Shown: positions 9,533 to 17,768 of the stretch, piece after piece
Position numbering within the stretch: the stretch's first letter is position 1
How the letters are laid out: every line of letters starts with the position of its first letter
From: Geobacteraceae bacterium
GTDB lineage: Bacteria; Desulfobacterota; Desulfuromonadia; Geobacterales; Geobacteraceae
Direction: 5' to 3'
Assembly: GCA_009773645.1 (NCBI GenBank)
Contig: WSYB01000018.1
Location: 53,385 to 117,384, forward strand
Length of the DNA: 64,000 nucleotides
Translations under genes and position numbers: made by a program
The notes under the pieces: generated by a model
The model's database searches: none
What the model saw: only the letters and a program-made list of their open reading frames with translations
Told to the model about the DNA's origin: nothing

Positions 9533-10224
9533 AGGCCGTTCCTTGTCAGCGGGGTTGTGCTTATCCGCAGGAGAGAGCGGGTTATGGCGGTGCCGTCGGG
9601 GAGGCAGAAATCCTCCGCTTTGGGAGACATGTTTTCCGAAGGGGGGGTGGAGTTTTGCCGGAGGACGATGAAACCGATGCCGTTCTTCCATATCTCCTGA
9701 AACTGGCCCGGTTTCATGGTCGTCGTGCCGAACGACGGATCAGCCAGAACTACCCGGTTTCCCCGTAACCCGCGAAATATGACAAAGTGATCGTAACCCT
9801 TGATGCGGACCGGAACGATGGCCGGGGTCCGCATCGCCACCAGTTCTTCCAGGGTGAGGCCGGCATACCCCTTCGCTTCGTAACCCTTCGATTCGACAAA
9901 ACGTTTCAGGTCGAGGAGGGAAAACCCCCCCCGCGCCCGGACCTTCTGCGGGTCGGTACGGTGTAAAATGGACGCGATAATGGCGGATTCGGATACCTTG
10001 TCGCCGTAATAATAGGTGAGGAGCGTACTCAGGGCTCCCGATCCGCAACTGTAGTCCCATCGCTGCTGGGCAACGCGGGCCTGGCGGATCTCCTGCAAAG
10101 AGCGCACGGGCTTGTGGATACGCCCCCCCAGGGAAAGGGCGATCTCCCCTGCAGAGACCGTTAACGGTGCGGCAAGGGCAAACGCAATGACCAGTGCGAT
10201 ATGGCGAAAGAACCTGTCGTTCAT
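9529..10224 (-). CDS. Periplasmic C39-family cysteine peptidase, FapD-like
   Basis: The 231-residue protein has a Sec signal (MNDRFFRHIALVIAFALAA, cleavage near VSA). The C39 core follows: the nucleophile in RWDYSCGSGAL (Cys60), the catalytic His in GYDHFVIF (His146) and Asp162 in VLADPSFG. There is no ABC transporter part, so it acts as a free periplasmic enzyme, as FapD does. C39 peptidases cut after double-glycine-like leaders, and both small proteins upstream carry an L-[ST]-D-x(2)-[LM]-D-x-[IV]-TAG motif. Start 10224 was chosen because the upstream ATG would add residues inside a hairpin. The RBS is weak. Confidence 0.75.
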   Translation of the reverse strand: MNDRFFRHIALVIAFALAAPLTVSAGEIALSLGGRIHKPVRSLQEIRQARVAQQRWDYSCGSGALSTLLTYYYGDKVSESAIIASILHRTDPQKVRARGGFSLLDLKRFVESKGYEAKGYAGLTLEELVAMRTPAIVPVRIKGYDHFVIFRGLRGNRVVLADPSFGTTTMKPGQFQEIWKNGIGFIVLRQNSTPPSENMSPKAEDFCLPDGTAITRSLLRISTTPLTRNGL

Positions 10225-10245
10225 GGCCGATCTAAAGAAAACGTC

Positions 10246-10280
10246 TGTAGTGTCCATCCGGTTTCCGGATGGACACTACA
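10246..10280. repeat. Perfect hairpin at a stop codon within the amyloid-like operon
   Basis: A perfect 16-base inverted repeat (TGTAGTGTCCATCCGG, loop TTT, then its complement) covers the TAG stop of the upstream small-protein gene. There is no long U-tract on the minus strand, so it may be an mRNA stabiliser or a leaky terminator that lowers expression of the peptidase and pore compared with the subunits. A related hairpin with the same CCATCCGG core is at 15001-15039. Confidence 0.7.
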
Positions 10281-10677
10281 GGGCAGGGGCGCTGTTTATC
10301 TGGTGTATGGCGCCAACAGTCGAGTTTATGTTCACGATCAGGTTGATGAGCACCTGAACGTTGGCATTAACCGCATTCACGTTCACAAAAGCATGAAGGT
10401 TGCTTTGCGCGTTATCGCGCATGATTATATATGCCGGCGGACCGGCAGGGGCGGGGTTGGTAACAGTGGATATCGTTCCGCTTCCTTCTATGGACAGCCC
10501 GCTTCCCTTATCTCCGCCCAGCTGGAAGCTGAGCTTGCCGTCGGACATGGCAACGGACAGTGTGCCGGCGGTAACCAGGTCCATCTCTTCATCGCTGAGG
10601 GGGTGTGCACCCCAAGCCTTATCCGCCGCTCCTGTCAGCAGGAGACAGAGGCAGCCAATGAGCATGATCGATTTCAT
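10276..10677 (-). CDS. Small exported protein, putative amyloid-like subunit B
   Basis: The 133-residue product has a Sec signal peptide (to about AWG, residue 23) and then LSDEEMDLVTAG (27-38), a motif like a double-glycine leader. The C-terminal part is rich in Asn and Val (VNVNAVNANVQVLINLIVN) and shares an AQ-x-N-x(2)-A...VN pattern with the next gene upstream. Low complexity, small size and position before a C39 peptidase and a coiled-coil pore suggest a secreted structural subunit. GGGAGGAAG precedes the start. No family was recognised by sequence alone. Confidence 0.6.
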   Translation of the reverse strand: MKSIMLIGCLCLLLTGAADKAWGAHPLSDEEMDLVTAGTLSVAMSDGKLSFQLGGDKGSGLSIEGSGTISTVTNPAPAGPPAYIIMRDNAQSNLHAFVNVNAVNANVQVLINLIVNINSTVGAIHQINSAPAL

Positions 10678-10716
10678 CGTCTTCCTCCCCTGGCGGGGAT
10701 CAGCCCGGCCCGAAAA

Positions 10717-11166
10717 TCAATTGCTGTTCGTGATGATGTTGGTCTGCATCACTTTATCGATTGAGCCGCTTGAAGTATAGTGCGCGTTCACCCCGATGCC
10801 CACTTTACTCTCCAAGGAATTAACGATATTCACCGCTCGTGCATTCTGCTGCGCGTAGTCTTTCAGCAATAGTTTCCGATTTTTCGAGTTGACATTCTGC
10901 GAGACGTCAACGGAATTGTCAATGCGGACATTGGGAACATTGACCACGTTAGCGGCCTTTACATTCTGATTGTCAATCTGATTCTGAACAGACGAGTTGA
11001 CATCGTTAGCCACGGAAACATCGCTCATGGCCTGTTGCGCGCCATCCCCGCTTGTCCCGGCGGTGATCGCATCCAGCAGCTGGTCCGTCAGAAGTTTTTC
11101 CCCGGCCAGGGCCGGAGTTACCCACATCAAGGCTAAAGCGCTAATCAATGTAATCAGGGTTTTCAT
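10717..11166 (-). CDS. Small exported Asn-rich protein, putative amyloid-like subunit A
   Basis: This 149-residue product has a Sec signal (MKTLITLISALALMWVTPALA) followed directly by LLTDQLLDAITAG, again a double-glycine-like segment. The rest has many Asn, Val and Ser residues in short degenerate repeats (NVKAANVVNVPNVRIDNSV, QNARAVNIVNS). Tandem polar repeats of this kind are typical of bacterial amyloid subunits such as FapB/FapC. RBS AAAGGAGG is excellent. It is the first gene of the four-gene operon and so is likely the most expressed. Function is inferred from context. Confidence 0.6.
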   Translation of the reverse strand: MKTLITLISALALMWVTPALAGEKLLTDQLLDAITAGTSGDGAQQAMSDVSVANDVNSSVQNQIDNQNVKAANVVNVPNVRIDNSVDVSQNVNSKNRKLLLKDYAQQNARAVNIVNSLESKVGIGVNAHYTSSGSIDKVMQTNIITNSN

Positions 11167-11244
11167 GACCGTTACCTCCTTTTTTTCTCGCCGAAATGAC
11201 CGGGAAGAAAAGATTCGGCGAACGCTATTTTTACTTTTATTTTT

Positions 11245-11272
11245 ATGTTAACACCGAAAAGGGCGTTGTCAA
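11245..11272 (-). promoter_or_regulatory. Candidate sigma-70 promoter of the amyloid-like operon
   Basis: On the minus strand TTGACA (11272-11267), a 16-base spacer and TAACAT (11250-11245) lie about 80 bases upstream of the first gene. The -35 box is perfect and the -10 box matches at 4 of 6. Confidence 0.5.
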
Positions 11273-11280
11273 GCTACTCA

Positions 11281-11560
11281 TTAAAAAACGACGGAAGCTG
11301 TTTCCGCTTCGTAGCGCGCCATAATCTCCTCGTAGTAACGGGTGAAATCGGCCGGAGTGAGGGCCTCCGCCGCTTGGTAACCGGCCAGTACAGGCTCGCG
11401 CACCGCATCGGGGATGATCCGTTCGGCGAGGGGATAGAGGATGGTCTTTGGCCACCTTCGCCCAGGGGGTAGGGTGAGGGAGAGCGGCCAACACATGGGC
11501 ACTGACCGTTATGCAGGGTTGTAGCATTTTGATAAATGCGTCAAAGTTTGACATTGACGT
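11281..11560 (-). pseudogene. Possible degenerate gene remnant
   Basis: Two minus-strand frames meet here. One gives SNFDAFIKMLQPCITVSAHVL, and the other continues with LAERIIPDAVREPVLAGYQA through to a stop at 11281. The second part looks like real protein (charged, helical, no low complexity), while the first part and the join look broken. I do not recognise the family. It could equally be non-coding DNA; the call rests only on amino-acid composition. Confidence 0.25.
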
Positions 11561-11826
11561 ACATGGCCGATTTAAAAGGATTCGGACCGATTTCAATCCC
11601 TGCGCTTGAATAAATGCTACATCCTTTAACTTGGCTATATATATTTATAAACTCTCCTCCAAGTGCTTTCCTGGCCGCAAAGAAATCTTCTTGATCAAAT
11701 GGCATGGAGTTTGTAATGATTTGTAGTAATGTTGTTACCAACAGCACCGGTTTAACTTCGCGAACCGGCGCTGTTTACCCATTATGTCCGATGTTTTGAA
11801 TACCGAAGGATCAACGGGAGGATGAA
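11561..11826. other. Intergenic region with a strong hairpin
   Basis: No convincing gene is seen. A strong hairpin (ACAGCACCGGTT and AACCGGCGCTGT, 11741-11774) stands about 50 bases before the cytochrome start. It could be an attenuator, or an end signal for something read from the left. A 68-residue minus-strand frame at 11541-11747 is too weak to call. Confidence 0.4.
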
Positions 11827-14800
11827 ATGAATAAAAGGTTATTCGTGAAGTCACGGACGGCCATGCGTTTGCTGACAGTCGCCATTATCTGCACCTTACT
11901 GCCGAACGGCGCGGCATGGGGGGGGCTCCAGCCGCCGCTCAGCCGAATCACGAATCCAGTCTTCGGCACTTCAGGAGGGAGCGTTCCCGCAGCCGTCCCT
12001 GCAAATCTTTCACCGTACATTACGGACATGAACGCCGCCATCAGGCTGGGAAAGGCGCTCTTCTGGGACATGCAGGTGGGGAGCGACGGGCGAACGGCGT
12101 GCGCCACCTGCCACTACCGCGCCGGTGCGGACCCGATTGTCGGTACTGCCCCGGTTGCACATGCCAGACGGGACAAGAACCAGCTACATCCCGGTTCCAA
12201 CGGCGCTTTCCAAGTCAAGCCCGGCCCCAACAGCACCCTGACGGCGGCCGATTTCCCCTTCTTCCAGGTGAGCCCGCCCACAGGGAGGCTGGGTATCGAT
12301 CCGTTGACGGGGCTACCTCTCGATCTGGTAATCATCACCCGCAATTTCAACGACGTCACCGGCTCCCAGGGGATTCGCCTGGCTCGGTTCGCCGGCATTG
12401 ACCCCGGCAATCCCGACCCCGCGGTGGACCTCTTTACCGCCCTCATCGACCCGATATTCCACATCGGTCCCCCGCCCAATACCGACGCCGCCAACAACAT
12501 CCGGCAGGTAACGGGGCGCAACTCCCCGTCCGCAGTCAACGCGGTCTTCAATTACAGCAACTTCTGGGACGGCCGGGCTAACAACATCTTCAACGGCGCG
12601 ACCCCCTTCGGCCCACTCGACCAGAGTGCCGGCATCTGGGTCGATGACGGCGTGAGCGTAAACCTGGTGTCGCAGAAGATCGCCATTCCCAACGCGAGCC
12701 TCGCCTCCCAGGCGGTCGGCCCCCCCCTGAGCGAGGTGGAGATGTCGTTTCGGGACCGCACATTTCCTGAGCTCGGGAGGAAGATGCTCGGCCGGGTTCC
12801 GCTCGCCAACCAGTTCGTTCATCCACAAGACAGCGTGCTGGGCACCTTCTCCCGCGATCCTAACGGAAACTTGACGGGGAACAGGGGGCTTACTTTCAAT
12901 TCGTACAAAACGATGGTAGAGGCCGCATTTGTGAACAGTTTATGGAATTCCGCCAAGAGAGTCACCCTTGACACCGTGCAGGGGCCGGTTCAATTCGACC
13001 AGATTGAGGCCAACTTCGCCCTCTTCTGGGGGCTCGCCATCCAGCTCTACGAGGCGACCCTGGTCTCCGACCGGACTCCCTTCGACCTGTTCCAGGCGGG
13101 GAACCAGAACGCCATGAGCTTCGCCGCCCAGCAGGGCTTTGGCACCTTCGACAGCAAGTGCGCGGTCTGCCACTCCGGCTCCGAGTTCACTTCCGCCGTG
13201 GTCGGCAGCAACCTAGTCGGCTGTGTCGCCCCTGACTGCAATCCGTCGGTGTTCACCGACAACGCCAAACACGGCCTGATCAGGGCGGGACTGCAGAACG
13301 TCGACATCTTCCCCCTCCCGGGCATCGTCACCTTCGACGAGGGCTTCTTCAACATCGGCGTGCGGCCCACGGCGGAAGACCCCGGCAGGGGGGGGACGGC
13401 ACCAAACTTGCCAAACTTTACGAACCCGTTGACCGGACAACCTTTCCCCCTCTCTTTCACGGGGCTGGCAAAGCTCCAGGCCCAAGTGCCGAGCCAGCTC
13501 CCTTTCGCGACCCCCGCACTGCCGGCCGGCGTTTCGTCGACCCAGGCGGACATCGTGCAGGGGGCTTTCAAGACCCCCGGGCTGCGCAACGTGGAGTTGA
13601 CCGCCCCCTACTTCCATAACGGCAGCGCCCTGACCCTGGATCAGGTGGTGGAGTTCTACGCCCGCGGCGGCAATTTCCCCGGCAATCCCGAACTGGCGGC
13701 AGCCATGCAGCCGATCGGCAACTTAAGGGGTGATGCGGCCCGCCGGGCCGAGGTGGTGGCTTTCATGAAGGCCCTCACCGACGAGCGGGTGAGACAGGAG
13801 AAGGCCCCCTTCGACCATCCCGAGCTCCTGATCCCCAACGGTGCTGACCCTGGTGGAGTCGACGTCCCGATCACGTTACAGCCTACGGGGGGCGCTTTCG
13901 ACCCGGTTATACCGACACTGACCCTGAACCAGCCGGTTACGCCGACCCTCCTGACCAGCCAGGTAATCAGCGGCACGATCCTCGATGCTGTCAAGGCCAC
14001 GGCCACGGTGGCGGTCAGCGTAACTAACTTGGATTCCAACATTAACCTGCCGCCGGCCGCGGCGACAGTTATCTGCACCCCCGACCTCCTCGGCACCACC
14101 TGCACCCAGACTCCCAACTGGAACTTTACCGCCACGGGACTCGGCTTGGGAAACAATACGATAACCGCAACCGCGACAGACGTGACAGGAGGAGTAGACA
14201 CCAAGACAACCAACATCCAGGTCCTTCCCTTAGCCACCTTCAGCGGGACCCCGCAGGTTGTAACCAAGCAGACCAGCGCCAACCTGACGGTGGGTGGGGT
14301 GGGGGTGGACACCTACCAGTACAAGGTTGACGGCGGCCCGTTGATCACGACCGATTTCTTTGGCGGCCCCCTCACCGTAGACATACCGATCGCGCTCGGC
14401 GGTCTCGCCGACGGTACCCATACCGTTGCGGTCCTCGGCAAGAATACGCCGCTCAACCTGCAGCAGCCCGAGGCGAACGCCACCACGTTCACCTGGACGG
14501 TCAAGGCCAATCCGCCGGTCCTGACCCTGAACCCGGTCACCGGAACGGTCAGGGTGCCGAGCCTTACTATCGGCGGCACGGTGGAGCTCGGTCTGATTCC
14601 GGTGGTGCGGGCGAATATCGCCGTCACCTTCGGTACCGTCACGAATGTCAGCGGCAACTGGAGTTGTCAGGTGAGCGGACTCAAGAGCGGGGTCACCAAC
14701 TTCACGGTCACCGCCACCGACATTGCCCAGAACGTCACCATCGCTACGGCTGACGTTAAGATCGTTCTTCCCGACGGCAACATGAAAGGAACGGGAAACG

Positions 14801-14988
14801 TCGATATTTCCGATGCCATCAGGACCTTGCGCATTGCGGTCGGCCTCGGCACCCCTTCGCCCGATGAGCTGCTGCACGGGGATGTCGCGCCGCTGGACGC
14901 TAATGGCGCTCCCGCCCCGGACGGCAGGATCGACGTGGCCGACGCCGTGGTGATCTTGCGAAAGGTGGTTGGTCTGATAAATTTCTAA
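11827..14988 (+). CDS. Giant di-haem MauG/CCP-like cytochrome with dockerin-like C-terminus
   Basis: This 1053-residue exported protein has a signal peptide (to about AWG) and two c-type haem sites, CATCH (92-96) and CAVCH (about 445), inside a MauG/cytochrome c peroxidase fold (LGKALFWDMQVGSDGRTAC, FKTPGLRNVELTAPYFHNG). Beyond residue 660 come Ig-like beta domains and a dockerin-like calcium module (GNVDISDAIRTLRIAVG and DGRIDVADAVVILRKVVG), common at the end of Geobacter secreted proteins. Standard CCPs are about 350 residues, so this is a large multidomain version. GGGAGGATGAA precedes the ATG. It is a paralogue of the 1299-residue protein at 43173-47072, which lacks the dockerin-like end. 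It likely moves electrons or modifies a partner at the cell surface. Confidence 0.85.
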   Translation: MNKRLFVKSRTAMRLLTVAIICTLLPNGAAWGGLQPPLSRITNPVFGTSGGSVPAAVPANLSPYITDMNAAIRLGKALFWDMQVGSDGRTACATCHYRAGADPIVGTAPVAHARRDKNQLHPGSNGAFQVKPGPNSTLTAADFPFFQVSPPTGRLGIDPLTGLPLDLVIITRNFNDVTGSQGIRLARFAGIDPGNPDPAVDLFTALIDPIFHIGPPPNTDAANNIRQVTGRNSPSAVNAVFNYSNFWDGRANNIFNGATPFGPLDQSAGIWVDDGVSVNLVSQKIAIPNASLASQAVGPPLSEVEMSFRDRTFPELGRKMLGRVPLANQFVHPQDSVLGTFSRDPNGNLTGNRGLTFNSYKTMVEAAFVNSLWNSAKRVTLDTVQGPVQFDQIEANFALFWGLAIQLYEATLVSDRTPFDLFQAGNQNAMSFAAQQGFGTFDSKCAVCHSGSEFTSAVVGSNLVGCVAPDCNPSVFTDNAKHGLIRAGLQNVDIFPLPGIVTFDEGFFNIGVRPTAEDPGRGGTAPNLPNFTNPLTGQPFPLSFTGLAKLQAQVPSQLPFATPALPAGVSSTQADIVQGAFKTPGLRNVELTAPYFHNGSALTLDQVVEFYARGGNFPGNPELAAAMQPIGNLRGDAARRAEVVAFMKALTDERVRQEKAPFDHPELLIPNGADPGGVDVPITLQPTGGAFDPVIPTLTLNQPVTPTLLTSQVISGTILDAVKATATVAVSVTNLDSNINLPPAAATVICTPDLLGTTCTQTPNWNFTATGLGLGNNTITATATDVTGGVDTKTTNIQVLPLATFSGTPQVVTKQTSANLTVGGVGVDTYQYKVDGGPLITTDFFGGPLTVDIPIALGGLADGTHTVAVLGKNTPLNLQQPEANATTFTWTVKANPPVLTLNPVTGTVRVPSLTIGGTVELGLIPVVRANIAVTFGTVTNVSGNWSCQVSGLKSGVTNFTVTATDIAQNVTIATADVKIVLPDGNMKGTGNVDISDAIRTLRIAVGLGTPSPDELLHGDVAPLDANGAPAPDGRIDVADAVVILRKVVGLINF

Positions 14989-15000
14989 GAACTTGTCCGT

Positions 15001-15039
15001 AAATAGTTTCCATCCGGATTTTCCGGATGGAAACTATTT
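15001..15039 (+). terminator. Perfect 18-bp hairpin after the cytochrome gene
   Basis: Arms AAATAGTTTCCATCCGGA and the exact complement, with a TTT loop, begin 12 bases past the stop codon. It is followed by A/T-rich DNA, so it may end transcription. The CCATCCGG core also occurs in the hairpin at 10246-10280, suggesting a dispersed element used as a terminator. Confidence 0.6.
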
Positions 15040-15118
15040 ATTCCTCAAAGAAAAATAGATCCGCCCCGAATTTTCCCCCCTCGCTGTCATCCAATCAAGC
15101 ATAAATCCGCCCTGTATC

Positions 15119-15210
15119 TTGACAATTCCGGCTTTTCTATTTATTAGTCTACTTAGTACATAGATAAATTTATTTTTTTCTTGACAAAATCGCTCGTAGT
15201 TATTTATTAT
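15119..15210 (+). promoter_or_regulatory. Two candidate sigma-70 promoters of cysK
   Basis: The first is TTGACA (15119-15124), 17 bases, TATTAG (15142-15147). The second is TTGACA (15181-15186), 18 bases, TATTAT (15205-15210). Both -35 boxes are perfect. Between them an A/T-rich imperfect dyad (ATTTAT...ATAAAT, 15139-15169) could be a sulfur-regulator site of the Rrf2 type, but that is a guess. Confidence 0.55.
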
Positions 15211-15278
15211 CAAATACACGGTGATACAAGGAATAAATCAGGCAAGAAAATATACCGAGTCGAAGGGGGAAACACGTT

Positions 15279-16208
15279 ATGGCGAGAATAGCAAATAATC
15301 TGACGGACCTGATTGGCAGGACGCCGCTGTTGCGGTTAAACAGGGTTACGGCCGGAGCGGTGGCCGACGTGGTCGGGAAGCTGGAAGCGTTCAATCCCGG
15401 CGGCAGCGTCAAGGACCGGATCGGCTTTGCCATGATCAAGGATGCCGAAGAGAAGGGGTTGATCAACAAAGATACGGTGATTATCGAGCCTACCAGCGGC
15501 AACACCGGCATCGCCCTCGCGTTCGTGGCCGCCGCCAAGGGATACCGGCTCATCCTCACCATGCCGGATACCATGAGTATCGAGCGGAGGAACCTCCTCA
15601 AGGCTTATGGCGCCGAACTGGTGCTGACTCCCGGCGCTCAGGGGATGAAGGGCGCTATTCAGAAGGCGGATGAACTGGCGCTGGAGATTCCCAACGCGTT
15701 CGTCCCGCAGCAGTTCAAGAACCCGTCCAACCCTGCGATTCACCGTGCCACCACGGCCGAGGAGATCTGGGAGGACACCGATGGCCGGGTCGACATCCTT
15801 GTCGGCGGGGTCGGTACCGGCGGCACCATCACCGGGGTCGGCGAGGTCCTCAAGGAGAGGAAGCCTGCGGTCAAGGTGATCGCCGTGGAGCCGACCGACT
15901 CGCCGGTCCTCTCCGGCGGCCAGCCCGGGCCCCACAAGATCCAGGGGATCGGCGCCGGTTTCGTGCCGGACGTCCTGAACCGCGGGGTGATCGACGAGAT
16001 CATCAAGGTCGGGAACGAGGAGTCGTTCGAGATCGGCCGCCGGCTCGCCAGGGAGGAGGGGCTACTGGTGGGGATATCCGGCGGCGCCGCCGCCTTTGCC
16101 GCTCTTCAGGTGGCGAAGCGCCCGGAAAACAAAGGGAAGCTGGTCGTGGTAGTCCTGCCGGATACCGGAGAGCGCTATCTCTCCACGGCGCTGTTTCAGG
16201 TTGACTGA
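15279..16208 (+). CDS. cysK: Cysteine synthase A (O-acetylserine sulfhydrylase)
   Basis: The 309-residue protein is a full-length fold-type II PLP enzyme. The PLP lysine is in [11 protein letters not shown], the substrate loop is TSGNTGIAL, the phosphate-binding glycines are [11 protein letters not shown], and [13 protein letters not shown] and [11 protein letters not shown] are CysK signatures. It makes cysteine from O-acetylserine and sulfide in the cytoplasm. RBS GGGGG is a little upstream of the ATG. It opens a sulfur-metabolism region and is followed by its own terminator and then metK. Confidence 0.95.
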   Translation: MARIANNLTDLIGRTPLLRLNRVTAGAVADVVGKLEAFNPGGSVKDRIGFAMIKDAEEKGLINKDTVIIEPTSGNTGIALAFVAAAKGYRLILTMPDTMSIERRNLLKAYGAELVLTPGAQGMKGAIQKADELALEIPNAFVPQQFKNPSNPAIHRATTAEEIWEDTDGRVDILVGGVGTGGTITGVGEVLKERKPAVKVIAVEPTDSPVLSGGQPGPHKIQGIGAGFVPDVLNRGVIDEIIKVGNEESFEIGRRLAREEGLLVGISGGAAAFAALQVAKRPENKGKLVVVVLPDTGERYLSTALFQVD

Positions 16209-16293
16209 TTCATGACGGGCGGGGGAATACCCTGCGCCGCCGACAAACAACCACACACTGATAACAACGATCTGGCTGACCAGAAAAACTGGA

Positions 16294-16341
16294 GGCTAAG
16301 GTTTTTTGTCTCTATTAGAGGACAAAACCTTAGCCTTTTTT
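16294..16341 (+). terminator. Intrinsic terminator after cysK
   Basis: The hairpin GGCTAAGGTTTT...AAAACCTTAGCC is followed by six T residues. It sits 86 bases past the cysK stop and 55 bases before metK, so metK may have its own promoter or depend on read-through. Confidence 0.85.
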
Positions 16342-16395
16342 ATTATTCAACGGCTGCATTCAACCATTAACCAAGGAAAGGAAAGGGGAAAAGAA

Positions 16396-17601
16396 ATGGG
16401 AACTAAACGCTATCTATTTACATCGGAATCGGTGACTGAGGGGCATCCCGACAAACTGGCCGACCAGATTTCGGATGCGGTGCTTGACGCGCATCTTGCC
16501 CAGGACCCGCTGTCTCGGGTGGCCTGCGAAACGAGCGTCACCACAGGATTAGTGCTGCTGTTCGGGGAGATATCCTCGCAGGCGCAGGTAAACGCAGCCC
16601 GGGTGGCGCGCGATACCATCACCGAGGTCGGTTACACGAGCGCGGAGTACGGCCTCGACGCCGAGCACAGTGCGGTACTCGTCTCCCTCGACCAGCAGTC
16701 CCCCGACATTGCCCAGGGGGTGGACCATGCGCTGGAGGCCCGCCACGGGAAAGACCATGACGGCTACCTCGACTCGGTGGGGGCCGGTGACCAGGGGATG
16801 GTGTTCGGCTTTGCCACCGACGAGACCCCGGAATACCTGCCGGCGAGCATTGCCCTGGCCCACGGCCTTGCCCGGCGTTTGGCGGAAGCGCGGAAGGAGG
16901 GGGATGTACCTTACCTGCGCCCCGACGGGAAGAGCCAGGTAACCGTGGAGTACGAGGGGGACAGACCGGTCCGGGTCGATACCGTCGTCATCTCTGCCCA
17001 GCATGCCCCCGAGGTTTCCCTGGAGCAGATTCGCGAGGATATTGTCTCAAGCGTGATCCGACCGGTCATTCCCGAAGCGCTCCTGGACGATCGGACCCGG
17101 ATCTACGTCAATCCCACCGGCCGCTTTGTAGTGGGAGGCCCCCACGGCGATGCGGGGCTCACCGGCCGCAAGATCATCGTCGACACCTATGGCGGTTTCG
17201 CCCGCCACGGCGGCGGCGCCTTTTCCGGCAAGGATCCCACCAAGGTGGACCGGTCAGGGGCTTATGCCGCCCGCTACGTGGCGAAGAACGTGGTGGCCGC
17301 GGGGCTCGCCCGGCGTCTGGAGGTGCAGATCGCTTATGCCATCGGTGTTGCCCGACCGGTCTCCATCTTCGTGGAGAGCTTCGGTACCGGCAAACTCACG
17401 AACGGTGAGCTGGCCGAGCTGATAGCCGCCCACTTCGATTTGCGGCCGGCGGCGATCATCGAGCAGCTCGACCTGCGCCGCCCCATTTACCGGCAGACCG
17501 CAGCGTACGGCCATTTCGGCCGCACCGACCTCGATCTTCCATGGGAGCGGACCGACAAGGTGGAGCAGTTGCAGGCGGCGGTTTTCAGGAAGTCGGCTTA
17601 A
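16396..17601 (+). CDS. metK: S-adenosylmethionine synthetase
   Basis: The 401-residue protein has all MetK hallmarks: [13 protein letters not shown] at the N-terminus, [12 protein letters not shown], and the signature [16 protein letters not shown] with the Mg/phosphate residues. It converts methionine and ATP to SAM. The start at 16396 gives the usual N-terminus and is preceded by AGGGGAA; the longer frame starting at 16306 runs through the terminator and was rejected. Just downstream are SAM-dependent radical enzymes, so local SAM supply fits the context. Confidence 0.95.
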   Translation: MGTKRYLFTSESVTEGHPDKLADQISDAVLDAHLAQDPLSRVACETSVTTGLVLLFGEISSQAQVNAARVARDTITEVGYTSAEYGLDAEHSAVLVSLDQQSPDIAQGVDHALEARHGKDHDGYLDSVGAGDQGMVFGFATDETPEYLPASIALAHGLARRLAEARKEGDVPYLRPDGKSQVTVEYEGDRPVRVDTVVISAQHAPEVSLEQIREDIVSSVIRPVIPEALLDDRTRIYVNPTGRFVVGGPHGDAGLTGRKIIVDTYGGFARHGGGAFSGKDPTKVDRSGAYAARYVAKNVVAAGLARRLEVQIAYAIGVARPVSIFVESFGTGKLTNGELAELIAAHFDLRPAAIIEQLDLRRPIYRQTAAYGHFGRTDLDLPWERTDKVEQLQAAVFRKSA

Positions 17602-17616
17602 AAAGAAAACAAAAAA

Positions 17617-17735
17617 ATGGGACGCGGATGAACGCGGAAAAAGCGGATTAAGCTTAAAAACAAGAAACAAAGGCTTTTTGCTTTATAATTCCGCGTTTAT
17701 CAGATGTGATCCGCGTTCACTTCAGGTTTTGATTT
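17617..17735. repeat. Dispersed repeat, GCGGATGAACGCGG type
   Basis: The left part GACGCGGATGAACGCGGA and the right part TCCGCGTTTATCAGATG-TGATCCGCG form an imperfect inverted repeat around an A/T-rich centre. It belongs with the blocks at 6902-7269, 22321-22495 and 58575-58745. It separates metK from the radical-SAM gene. Confidence 0.55.
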
Positions 17736-17768
17736 TCGGTTGTGAAAACATCGACAAGGAGAACGCCC

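Noticed and set aside
11541..11747. 68-codon minus-strand frame
   Set aside because: No RBS, no recognisable motif, and overlap with the hairpin region before the cytochrome gene.
16306..16395. N-terminal extension of metK
   Set aside because: It would translate the cysK terminator hairpin. The ATG at 16396 gives the conserved MetK N-terminus with an RBS.
16209..16395. SAM riboswitch upstream of metK
   Set aside because: No S-box, SAM-II or SAM-IV core could be found. The hairpin is a simple terminator for cysK.
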